This document shows positions 1-6,038 of a stretch of 7,155 nucleotides of DNA, piece by piece. Source of the DNA: Pyrodictiaceae archaeon. Lineage in GTDB: Archaea; Thermoproteota; Thermoprotei_A; Sulfolobales; Pyrodictiaceae. Both the position numbers and the translations under genes were made by a program. A model generated the notes under the pieces. That model saw only the letters and a list, made by a program, of their open reading frames with translations, was not told the origin of the DNA and made no database searches. How positions within the stretch are numbered: position 1 is the first letter of the stretch; each line of letters starts with the position of its first letter. The stretch spans positions 1 to 7,155 of the forward strand of contig WAQM01000024.1 of the NCBI GenBank assembly GCA_015520245.1, given 5' to 3'.

Positions 1-793
1 CGACCACGACGATGCCGCTGAGCCCGCGGCTCCTCATCCTGCGGAGGGCGGCGGCCAGGTCCTCGTAGGGCTTCACGGTGAGCAGGGCCTCGGTGGCCAC
101 CTCGGCCGCCCTGACCCTGTCGAAGACGGCCTGGTTGTAGCCCTTGCGCAGCCTGCTCAGCACGTGGTCCTCCGAGAGGTAGGCCACGACGTCGGCGGCG
201 AGCAGGAGCTGCCTCGGCCTCCCCTCGCCGTCGACGAGGGGCAGGTGGCGTATCCAGCGCTCCCCCATCACCCTCGCGGCCTCCCCGAGGCTGGCGTCGA
301 GGCCCACCGTCACCGGCCGCTCGGTCATGACCTCGCCGACGGAGACGGTCTTCTCCGCCACGTGTATTATCGACGTGAGGTGGCGCTCGGAGATGATGCC
401 GACGACCCTGCCGTCCTCGAGCACCACGGGGACGGCGCCCAGCTGGTGCTCGGCCATGATGTCTATGACGTCCTCGACGCTGAACCTGCCCAGGACGACG
501 TAGGGCGGGTCGGGCCTCATCACCTCGCTCACCCTGACCTCGGTGAGCGCGCGGTAGATGTTGCCGCCGAAGCGCTCGCAGACCCAGCGCCACTCCCCGG
601 CGCACGTGACGAAGGAGATGATCCTCTTGATCGACATGAGGCCCCTCAGCCTGCGCTCCCGGTCCACGACGACGCCGAAGCGGACGCCGCGGACGTTGAA
701 GGCTATCAGCGCGTCGATCATCCTGGCGTCCTCCTCGAGCACGACGGCCGGGGGGTACTGGCCCAGTATCGGGAACGGCTCGGAGCTCAACAC
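1..793 (-). CDS. Four-CBS-domain protein (partial, 3' end outside window)
   Basis: Translating the minus strand from GTG at 793 gives 264 open codons to the window edge. Three complete CBS domains and the start of a fourth are visible: about residues 5-58, 83-140, 145-200 and from about 225. Typical landmarks are the 'VSEVMRPDPPYVVL' and 'VGEVMTERPVTV' openings and the 'GAVPVVLEDGRVVGIIS' core. CBS pairs form Bateman modules that in many families bind AMP, ATP or SAM; the ligand here cannot be read from sequence. No other domain is seen, so it is probably a stand-alone cytoplasmic sensor, though one could lie beyond the edge. The frame is open back to the ilvA stop, so only GTG 793 or TTG 790 can start it. 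A GGGAG at 797-801 sits 3 bases from GTG and 6 from TTG, which slightly favours TTG. It lies 48 bases downstream of ilvA on the same strand. Confidence 0.9.
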   Translation of the reverse strand, partial: MLSSEPFPILGQYPPAVVLEEDARMIDALIAFNVRGVRFGVVVDRERRLRGLMSIKRIISFVTCAGEWRWVCERFGGNIYRALTEVRVSEVMRPDPPYVVLGRFSVEDVIDIMAEHQLGAVPVVLEDGRVVGIISERHLTSIIHVAEKTVSVGEVMTERPVTVGLDASLGEAARVMGERWIRHLPLVDGEGRPRQLLLAADVVAYLSEDHVLSRLRKGYNQAVFDRVRAAEVATEALLTVKPYEDLAAALRRMRSRGLSGIVVV

Positions 794-827
794 GCGCTCC
801 CGCGGCTCGGGCGGGGAGGCGGCCGGT

Positions 828-833
828 GAAAAG
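828..833 (-). promoter_or_regulatory. T-rich patch between ilvA and CBS gene (possible TATA or terminator)
   Basis: On the minus strand this reads CTTTTC, the only AT-rich run in the 48-base gap. It is centred about 37 bases before the GTG start, a workable distance for an archaeal TATA box with a short leader. It could equally be a weak T-run terminator after ilvA. Position and composition are the only support. Confidence 0.2.
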
Positions 834-841
834 CTGGCGGG

Positions 842-2083
842 TCACGGGGGGTAGTCCACGGTGAACGCGTAGCCCATCCTGCGGAGCTCGCGGACGACCG
901 CGTCCACGGTGTCGCGCGACGGCGCCTCGAAGACTATGCTTACCTTCGCGTGCCAGGCGGGGGCCGTGGCGTCCGACCTGTCGTGGTAGATGTCGACCAC
1001 GTTGCACCGGTGCCTTGCCACCACGGTCAGCACCTTGGCCAGCTCCCCGGGGGCGTCGGGCACGTAGCCGGTGATCCTCGCGAGGCGCCCCTGGCTGGCC
1101 ACGCCGCGCAGCAGCACCCTGTACAGGACGGTGAGGTCTATGTTGCCCCCGGTGACGAGCACGGCGACGCGCTTGCCCTCGCACTCGACCTTGCCGGAGA
1201 GGAGGGCGGCGAGCGCGGCCGCGCCGGCGCCCTCGGCTAGCACCTTCGCCCTCTCGAGGAGCATGTATATCGCGTACGCTATCTCCTCCTCGCTCACAAG
1301 CACCACGTCGTCAACGAGCTCGGAGACCAGCCTGTACGTCAGCTCGCCGGGCCTCTTGGCGGCGAGGCCGTCGGCTATGGTGGGCCTGGGCTCCACCGCC
1401 ACCGGCTTGCCGGCGCGGAGCGACGCCACCATCTTCGGTACGTTGGAGGGCTCCACGCCCACGACTCGGACGCCGGGCCTCCTGGTCTTGAGCACCGAGG
1501 CGACGCCCGAGATCAGCCCCCCGCCCCCCACGGGCACGACGACGAGGTCGAAGTCGCCCAGCTGCTCGAGCAGCTCGAGCGCGACCGTGCCCTGGCCCGC
1601 TATCACCTCCTCGTCGTCGAACGCGTGCACGAAGGCGTAGCCTCTCTCCTCGGCTATCCTCCTGGCGAGCTCCTCCGCGTCGTCGTAGACCCTGCCGTGG
1701 AGCACCACCTCGGCGCCGTAGGACCGCGTCGCCTCGACCTTGGATATCGACGCCGTCTCGGGCATGACTATGACCGCTCTGAGCCCGTAGGCCTTCGCCG
1801 CGTACGCGACCCCCTGCGCGTGGTTCCCCGCCGACGCTGCGACCACGCCGGCGACGCGGCCGGCGAGCCTGCTGACCTTGAACAGCGCGCCGCGGACCTT
1901 GAACGCCCCGGTCTTCTGCAGGTTCTCGTACTTGAGGTACACCCTGCACCGAGTCATCGAGGAGAACGTGGTGCTGAAGTCGACGGGCGTCCTGTGGGCG
2001 TGGCGGCTGACGACGCTGAGGGCCTCAGCGCTGAGGTCGGCTATGCGCCTGGCGAGGGTCGAGTAGGCGGGCAACCCCACCAC
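842..2083 (-). CDS. ilvA: Threonine ammonia-lyase (threonine dehydratase) with C-terminal ACT domain
   Basis: This PLP enzyme deaminates threonine (often serine too) to 2-oxobutanoate and ammonia, the entry step to isoleucine or a catabolic route. Visible landmarks are the PLP lysine K62 in 'KTGAFKVRGA', 'SAGNHAQG' at 84-91 with the substrate-loop asparagine N87, the phosphate-binding GGGG at 186-189 and 'TGGNID' at 311-316. Residues about 333-413 form one ACT domain ('PDAPGELAKVL'), usually the allosteric amino-acid site. At 413 residues it matches the medium-length form with one ACT domain rather than the long two-ACT form. The start could be GTG 2083, GTG 2080 or TTG 2074. A GGTGG lies 5 bases before TTG 2074, so the true protein may lack three residues. 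It starts 4 bases after ridA's stop, indicating co-transcription. Whether it is biosynthetic or catabolic is not decidable from sequence. Confidence 0.96.
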   Translation of the reverse strand: MVGLPAYSTLARRIADLSAEALSVVSRHAHRTPVDFSTTFSSMTRCRVYLKYENLQKTGAFKVRGALFKVSRLAGRVAGVVAASAGNHAQGVAYAAKAYGLRAVIVMPETASISKVEATRSYGAEVVLHGRVYDDAEELARRIAEERGYAFVHAFDDEEVIAGQGTVALELLEQLGDFDLVVVPVGGGGLISGVASVLKTRRPGVRVVGVEPSNVPKMVASLRAGKPVAVEPRPTIADGLAAKRPGELTYRLVSELVDDVVLVSEEEIAYAIYMLLERAKVLAEGAGAAALAALLSGKVECEGKRVAVLVTGGNIDLTVLYRVLLRGVASQGRLARITGYVPDAPGELAKVLTVVARHRCNVVDIYHDRSDATAPAWHAKVSIVFEAPSRDTVDAVVRELRRMGYAFTVDYPP

Positions 2084-2087
2084 CGGG

Positions 2088-2477
2088 CTAGTCGCGGCAC
2101 ACGTAGGCTACCGCCTCCACCTCGACGTCGGCGCCCCGCGGCAGGTCCGACACCTCGACCACGGCGCGGGCCGGCGGGTCCTCGGGGAAGTACTCGCGGT
2201 AGACGGCGTTGAACCTGTCGAACAGCCTCATGTCCTTGATGTAGACCGTCACCTTCACCACGTCCCTCAGCGACGCCCCCGCCGCCTCGACGACGGCCTT
2301 GAGGTTCTCCAGCGCCCTCCGGACCCGGTCCTCGAAGCTTCCCTCCACGATGCGCCCCGTCGCGGGGTCGAGCGGTATCTGCCCCGACACGAAGAGGAAG
2401 CAGCCGGCGACGACCCCCTGGCTGTAGGGCCCCACGGGCTTGGGGGCTCGGTCGGTCGAGACGACGCGCCGGGCCAA
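2088..2477 (-). CDS. ridA: RidA-family 2-iminobutanoate/2-iminopropanoate deaminase
   Basis: RidA proteins hydrolyse the reactive enamines/imines (2-aminocrotonate, 2-aminoacrylate) released by PLP dehydratases, speeding 2-oxoacid formation and protecting other PLP enzymes. At 129 residues this has the normal family length. It shows 'GPYSQ' at 16-20 with the conserved tyrosine, 'VSGQIPLDPATG', 'KVTVYIKDM', and 'PPARAVVEV', whose R104 matches the substrate-carboxylate arginine. E121 near the C-terminus matches the conserved glutamate. RidA is a soluble trimer in known structures. TTG 2477 is chosen because it begins directly before 'ARRVVSTDRAPKPVGPYS' and has GGTGG at 2485-2489, 7 bases upstream. 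It is the first gene of a minus-strand run with ilvA 4 bases behind, so enzyme and clean-up factor are probably made from one message. The retained Arg supports true deaminase activity rather than a divergent RidA subfamily. Confidence 0.96.
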   Translation of the reverse strand: MARRVVSTDRAPKPVGPYSQGVVAGCFLFVSGQIPLDPATGRIVEGSFEDRVRRALENLKAVVEAAGASLRDVVKVTVYIKDMRLFDRFNAVYREYFPEDPPARAVVEVSDLPRGADVEVEAVAYVCRD

Positions 2478-2517
2478 CCCGGGGCCACCACCCGGCTGGG
2501 GGCGGCCGGGGCGAATG

Positions 2518-2541
2518 AGCTGTAGGCCTCAGAGCCTAGCT
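2518..2541. promoter_or_regulatory. Imperfect inverted repeat in the ridA / protease divergent gap
   Basis: TAGGC (2523-2527) and GCCTA (2534-2538) form a perfect 5-base inverted repeat around a 6-base spacer. It extends to AGCT at both outer edges if two bases are skipped on the left. It lies about 40-65 bases upstream of ridA's TTG, where an operator for a dimeric regulator such as an Lrp-type protein could sit. In sequence this GC-rich, a short palindrome can arise by chance. No regulator gene is in view. Confidence 0.25.
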
Positions 2542-2593
2542 CGCCACATCACGGCGTCGGGCTCAGCCACCAGCCTATCAGCACCCGCAGTAG

Positions 2594-2601
2594 GCGTTAA
2601 C
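2594..2601 (+). promoter_or_regulatory. Candidate TATA-like element for the plus-strand operon
   Basis: GCGTTAAC is one of two short AT-containing patches upstream of the GTG at 2638; the other is CTTTAG at 2612-2617. Transcription starting about 25 bases downstream of this one would keep the GAGG ribosome binding site at 2625-2628 in the message; using the second would not. It does not match the archaeal TATA consensus well, so support is weak. Confidence 0.25.
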
Positions 2602-2624
2602 AGCCTCGGCGCTTTAGCCCCAGC

Positions 2625-2628
2625 GAGG
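2625..2628 (+). promoter_or_regulatory. Ribosome binding site deciding the protease start
   Basis: GAGG stands 9 bases before GTG 2638. It fixes the start at the beginning of a clear signal peptide and rules out the upstream ATG at 2440, which lies inside ridA on the opposite strand. Confidence 0.6.
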
Positions 2629-2637
2629 CTGGGCGCC

Positions 2638-4563
2638 GTGAGGCCCGCCGCGTGCGCGGCGCTCGCCCTGCTCCTGCTGAGCTACCTCGCCCCCCACGCG
2701 GCGGCGGTGGGCTACCGGGTGGCGGTCGAGGTCGTCATGGACGTCCCCGCCGTGGCGGCCGGCGACGCCGGCCTCCGCGGCGTGATGTCCAGGCTCCACG
2801 TCACCGTGCTGTGGCCGGGCCGCGGCGACGTGTACTTCACAGCCAGGCCGCTCACCGAGCTGGACACGCAGGCGGCGGCCAGGATGGCCGTGCTAGTGGC
2901 GTCCACGCTCGCCGGCGTCGACTACCGGGGCTACGACTACCTGATCAGGCTGGAGGCTGACACCAGCATCGTGGGGGGCCCGAGCGCCAGCGGCGCCATA
3001 GCCGTGGCGGTGCTCGCGGCGCTCACCGGGGCCTCCGTGAGGGCCGACGCGTCGATGACCGGGATGGTCGAGCCGGACTTCAGCCTCGGGCCCGTCGGCG
3101 GCGTGCCCCAGAAGCTCGAGGCTGTGGCCGCGAGCGGCAAGAAGCTCTTCGTCATACCTCTGGGCCAGTCGGTCGCCGTGGACCCGGAGACCGGGGCGCG
3201 TGTCGACGTTACGGCCCTGGGCAGGAGGCTTGGCGTCAAGGTGGTCGAGGCCGCCGACGTCGCGGCGGCCTACGAGCTCCTCACAGGCTCGAGGCTCGGG
3301 CTGCCGAGGCTCGAGGACCCGGGCCTCCCTGCCTGGCTGGAGGAGCTTATGGTGGCCGTGTACGAGAACCTAAGCAGCGCGGCGGCCGAGTCGCTGTCCG
3401 CGGTCAAGCTCGGCGAGCTGCCCCGCGCCGCGAGGCCCCTGGTCGAGAGGCTGGTCTCGGAGGCCTCCGAGGCCCTCGACGAGGCCTCCGAGGCCCTTCG
3501 GCGCGGGCTGGCCTACGTCGCCGCCTCACGCGCGTTCTACGCCGCTGTTAGGGCCGAGGAGGCGCGGCTGCTCGCCCTCTGGGCCGTCAACGGCACCGGG
3601 AGCCTCGTAGAGGAGCTGCGCGGCATAGCGGAGCGTTCGGGGAGGCTGCTGGACGAGGTCTACGGGGAGGCCAGGGGGATGGAGGCGTCGGCTCTGACCG
3701 TGGAGGCCCTGCAGATCCTCGTGATAGTGTTCGACCGGGTGGCCGAGGGGAGGAGGGCGCTGAGCCTGCTCGAAGCGTCGCTGAGGCTGGGCAGGCTATC
3801 CGAGGCGGTCTCCGCGGCCGCCTACGCGGGGCTCAGGGCGGTCACGGCGTACCACTGGCTCGAGAGCGCCCGGGCGGCGGCGGAGCGCGGTGCGCCCCTG
3901 GACCCCGCAAAGCTCGCCGAGGCCGTGTACGCAGTGCTCGACTACGCGGAGACCAGCGCCGACTACCTGGCCGCGCTGGGCTTCGACGTCTCGCCGCTGA
4001 GGGAGCTGCTGGCCGAGGCCCGGGGGCGCGTCGAGGAGGGCAGGCTCGCCGAGGCCCTCTCCCTGGCGGTCTCGGCCCTCTCCGCGGCCGCCAGGTACAT
4101 GCACGAGGCGTTCGGCGCCGCGGGCCCCGACGTAGGCAGGCTGCGGGCCCACGCTGAGGCGCTGGCGGCCCGGGCGCTGGAGGCGGGCGTCGAGCCGCTG
4201 ATCCCCAGGCTGTACCTGGAGTACGGGCGGTGGTTCGAGGAGGCCGGGCTGGTCGACCAGGCGGCCGAGATGTACGAGCTCGCGGCGTCGTACGCGCTGC
4301 TGCTCTACGGGCTGGTGGAGAAGGAGGCGCCACCGCCGCCAGGGGGCGCGCCGCTAGCGCCGCCGGCCACGGTCACGGTGACCGAGGAGCACGTGACCAC
4401 GGTCACGGTGGCCACCACGGTCACGCGCACGGTCACGACGCCCAGGGAGGTCACGGTCACCGCCCCCGACCCCCTCAGCACCTACGCGGCGGCCGCGTCG
4501 GTGGCGCTGGCGCTGGCCGCGCTGGGGCTGGCGCTCGCCCGAGCCCGGGGGCCCAGGCCGTGA
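2638..4563 (+). CDS. Secreted, membrane-anchored Lon-like (S16-type) serine protease without ATPase
   Basis: The 641-residue product starts with a signal peptide ('MRP', a hydrophobic stretch to about residue 18, then an Ala-rich cleavage region). Residues about 25-215 form a Lon-type protease domain. The catalytic serine is S116 in 'GGPSASG' and the lysine is K159 in 'GPVGGVPQKLEAV', with the 'MTG' strand between them, as in the Lon Ser/Lys dyad. No Walker A/B motif exists, so it is ATP-independent, resembling the archaeal group I recall as COG1750. Residues about 225-560 are Ala/Leu/Glu-rich helices, perhaps TPR-like. A Pro-rich patch (562-577), a Thr/Val stalk (578-609), a membrane helix (about 617-634) and a basic end (RARGPRP) follow. 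The predicted topology is therefore protease and helices outside the cell, held by the C-terminal anchor. Its stop overlaps the next gene's start, implying an operon. Substrate unknown. Confidence 0.9.
   Translation: MRPAACAALALLLLSYLAPHAAAVGYRVAVEVVMDVPAVAAGDAGLRGVMSRLHVTVLWPGRGDVYFTARPLTELDTQAAARMAVLVASTLAGVDYRGYDYLIRLEADTSIVGGPSASGAIAVAVLAALTGASVRADASMTGMVEPDFSLGPVGGVPQKLEAVAASGKKLFVIPLGQSVAVDPETGARVDVTALGRRLGVKVVEAADVAAAYELLTGSRLGLPRLEDPGLPAWLEELMVAVYENLSSAAAESLSAVKLGELPRAARPLVERLVSEASEALDEASEALRRGLAYVAASRAFYAAVRAEEARLLALWAVNGTGSLVEELRGIAERSGRLLDEVYGEARGMEASALTVEALQILVIVFDRVAEGRRALSLLEASLRLGRLSEAVSAAAYAGLRAVTAYHWLESARAAAERGAPLDPAKLAEAVYAVLDYAETSADYLAALGFDVSPLRELLAEARGRVEEGRLAEALSLAVSALSAAARYMHEAFGAAGPDVGRLRAHAEALAARALEAGVEPLIPRLYLEYGRWFEEAGLVDQAAEMYELAASYALLLYGLVEKEAPPPPGGAPLAPPATVTVTEEHVTTVTVATTVTRTVTTPREVTVTAPDPLSTYAAAASVALALAALGLALARARGPRP
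3460..3497 (+). repeat. 21-base direct repeat encoding a heptad pair
   Basis: A 17-base unit starting GAGGCCTCCG occurs at 3460-3476 and again at 3481-3497, offset by 21 bases. In the protease frame it encodes SEASEAL then DEASEAL, a heptad step, so it probably reflects a coiled-coil or helical hairpin in the extracellular helical region. It could have arisen by small tandem duplication. Confidence 0.6.
4369..4464 (+). repeat. ACGGTCAC-rich segment encoding the Thr/Val stalk
   Basis: The motif ACGGTCAC recurs irregularly through this stretch and encodes runs of Thr-Val between the Pro-rich patch and the C-terminal membrane helix of the protease. Such Thr-rich stalks are common just outside the membrane in archaeal surface proteins and are likely O-glycosylated spacers. 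It is part of the coding sequence, not a separate element. Confidence 0.75.
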
Positions 4564-5408
4564 GGCCCGTCGAGCTGGCCGAGGGCGTCTACGGCGGCCC
4601 CATGCCCAGGCCGTGGGAGCTGGAGGAGCTGGTGACGAGGTTCGACGCTGTCCTCTCCCTCTCGACGCCCATAGAGCACGCGTGGATGGGCTACCACCCG
4701 GGGGCCCTGAAGGGCCGGGTCGAGTTCTACTGGCTGCCGACGCCCGACTACAACGCGCCGCCGCTCAACGCCGCGGCGGCCGCCCTGGCCCGCGTGCTGG
4801 ACTGGGTGCGCAGGGGCATGAGGGTCTACGTCCACGACAGGAGCGGGTGCGGCAGGCTCGCGATGTTCTGCGCGGCGCTCACCGCGGCTCTACGGGGCGC
4901 CAGCTACGTGGAGGCGGTGGCGACCGCGGCGGCGCGGGTGGGCTGCGGGCTGGACAGCCGCGCCCAGCTGCAGCTGGTGCGCGGGCTGGCGGCCTGCCTG
5001 AGGCTGGGGCTGGGACTGGGGGAGCTCGCGGCCCTCGACGGCCGGGGCGCGGCCGTGACCGAGTACGGGTGCACGCTGACCATGGAGCTCGAGCCCTACG
5101 CCGGTCCGAGGCTCAGGAGGGATCGCGGACCCCCGGCCGAGCTGGCGCGCCTCGCCGCGGCGATAGCAGAGGAGGCCGACTACGCGGTGACCTGGCTGGC
5201 CGTGTCGGTGGGCGGCGGCAGGGCGAGGCTCAGGATCCAGGTCTGGGTGCCGCGCGGCGCCCACCCCCGCGCCGCCAGGGGCTACAGACCGAGGCTGGAT
5301 CGCCGCGCCCTGCTCGAGGCGTGGGGCGAGGTCGCGGGCGAGCTCGGGCTGGGGGCGCCCTCGGTGGACGTCGAGCTCGTGGAACCGCTTAACCCCCCGC
5401 CGCCGTAG
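4560..5408 (+). CDS. Protein-tyrosine-phosphatase-fold protein with Cys-to-Asp P-loop (predicted pseudophosphatase) plus unknown C-terminal domain
   Basis: The 282-residue product begins like archaeal dual-specificity phosphatases: 'ELAEGVYGGPMPRPWELEEL', then 'FDAVLSLSTP'. 'WLPTPDYNAPPLN' carries the general-acid D63. The signature loop is 'VHDRSGCGRLAMF' (91-103). The HCX5R pattern keeps H92, G96, G98 and R99, but the nucleophilic cysteine position is D93 (codon GAC, 4836-4838). The usual Ser/Thr after the arginine is L100. C97 lies at the wrong position to replace the nucleophile. Cysteine-phosphatase chemistry is therefore unlikely; phosphate-ligand binding or another role is inferred. 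Residues about 165-282 form an extra domain I do not recognise, with alternating strands and helices ('RARLRIQVWVP'). GTG 4560 is chosen because it overlaps the protease stop (GTGA), suggesting translational coupling, and includes the family's N-terminal motif. The metallophosphoesterase gene follows after 21 bases. Confidence 0.85.
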   Translation: MRPVELAEGVYGGPMPRPWELEELVTRFDAVLSLSTPIEHAWMGYHPGALKGRVEFYWLPTPDYNAPPLNAAAAALARVLDWVRRGMRVYVHDRSGCGRLAMFCAALTAALRGASYVEAVATAAARVGCGLDSRAQLQLVRGLAACLRLGLGLGELAALDGRGAAVTEYGCTLTMELEPYAGPRLRRDRGPPAELARLAAAIAEEADYAVTWLAVSVGGGRARLRIQVWVPRGAHPRAARGYRPRLDRRALLEAWGEVAGELGLGAPSVDVELVEPLNPPPP

Positions 5409-5415
5409 GGGTCGC

Positions 5416-5420
5416 GGAGG
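5416..5420 (+). promoter_or_regulatory. Strong ribosome binding site of the metallophosphoesterase
   Basis: GGAGG lies 9 bases before ATG 5430, within the 21-base gap after the phosphatase-like gene. It is the best plus-strand Shine-Dalgarno in the window and supports independent initiation of this gene within the operon. Confidence 0.75.
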
Positions 5421-5429
5421 ACGTCCGGC

Positions 5430-6038
5430 ATGGCGCTCAAGAGGCTCATCCACGCGTCGGACGTCCACTGCGCTAGGCAGAGGCTGCGCGACCTCCTCTC
5501 GCTGGCGGCCCGCTACGAGCTCGTGACCATCGCCGGGGACCTCCAGTGCGATGGCGACCTCGTCAAGGCGCTCGCCGAGAGCCCGACGCGGGTCGCGGCG
5601 GTGACGGGGAACATGGACGACACACACATCGCCAGGCTGCTCGAGGAGGCGGGGCTGAGCGTGGAGAGCGAGGTGGTGTACCTGGGGGGCTACCACCTGG
5701 CCGGCGTCAGCGGGCGCGAGCCGGTGACCAGCCTCAACAGGGTCAGGGAGCTGGTCAGGGAGCTCGGGGTGGAGCCGGGTAGGCTCATACTCCTCAGCCA
5801 CCACCCGCCCAAGGGCGTCGTGGACCGGGCGCTGCTCGGCGTTCACGCGGGGCTCTACGAGCTGCGCGAGTTCGACGAGACCTTCCAGCCCCGCGTGCAC
5901 CTCTGCGGGCACATCCACGAGGCGCGGGGCGTGGGCCGCATCGGGCGCACGCTCGTGGTGAACCCGGGCCCGCTCAAGAGGGGCTACTACGCGGTGGTCG
6001 ACGTTGAGGAGGGCAGCGCGGAGCTCGAGAGGCTCTAG
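5430..6038 (+). CDS. Calcineurin-like metallophosphoesterase
   Basis: This 202-residue protein carries the full set of metal-binding motifs of the calcineurin-like superfamily in order: D11 and H13 in 'SDVH', D37 in 'AGDLQ', N61 in 'TGNMDD', H124 in 'LSHHPP', and H161 and H163 in 'CGHIHE'. It is therefore predicted to be an active two-metal phosphoesterase in the cytoplasm; no signal or membrane segment is visible. The short, single-domain form resembles the Icc-related predicted phosphoesterases (COG2129 type, from memory), whose substrates are largely unknown. Possible substrates include cyclic nucleotides, nucleotides or phosphodiesters. ATG 5430 is supported by GGAGG 9 bases upstream and by 'LKRLIHASDVH' at the expected N-terminal place. 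The gene sits directly after a phosphatase-fold protein that appears inactive, so this may be the only working phosphoesterase of the operon. Its last 35 bases overlap the next gene. Confidence 0.93.
   Translation: MALKRLIHASDVHCARQRLRDLLSLAARYELVTIAGDLQCDGDLVKALAESPTRVAAVTGNMDDTHIARLLEEAGLSVESEVVYLGGYHLAGVSGREPVTSLNRVRELVRELGVEPGRLILLSHHPPKGVVDRALLGVHAGLYELREFDETFQPRVHLCGHIHEARGVGRIGRTLVVNPGPLKRGYYAVVDVEEGSAELERL

Noticed and set aside
500..540. C-box-like GTGATGA on the minus strand, considered as a C/D box RNA
   Set aside because: No D or D' box CTGA at suitable spacing, and it lies within the conserved CBS coding sequence.
164..829. Long plus-strand open frame opposite the CBS gene
   Set aside because: It is Asp/His/Arg-rich with no recognisable domain. 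The minus strand gives clean CBS domains, so this is a GC-driven shadow.
1071..1640. Ser/Thr-rich plus-strand open frame opposite ilvA
   Set aside because: The composition is that of an antisense shadow of a GC-rich gene, and the minus strand encodes unmistakable threonine dehydratase.
2440..2637. N-terminal extension of the protease from ATG 2440
   Set aside because: It runs antisense through the 5' end of ridA and the promoter gap. The in-frame GTG 2638 has a ribosome binding site and begins a proper signal peptide.
2478..2637. Divergent gap inspected for a tRNA or small RNA
   Set aside because: I could not fold a cloverleaf or find tRNA consensus arms; only the short palindrome and weak promoter-like patches stand out.
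4369..4464. ACGGTCAC repeats considered as a CRISPR or independent repeat element
   Set aside because: The units are irregular, lack spacers and stay in frame, encoding a Thr/Val stalk.
4230..4559. N-terminal extension of the phosphatase-like gene
   Set aside because: It lies inside the protease in another frame and encodes low-complexity Gly/Arg/His sequence. GTG 4560 overlaps the protease stop and begins the family motif.
4890..5918. 342-codon minus-strand open frame across the phosphatase-like and metallophosphoesterase genes
   Set aside because: It spans two convincing plus-strand genes and their gap, is His/Arg/Pro-rich and shows no domain.
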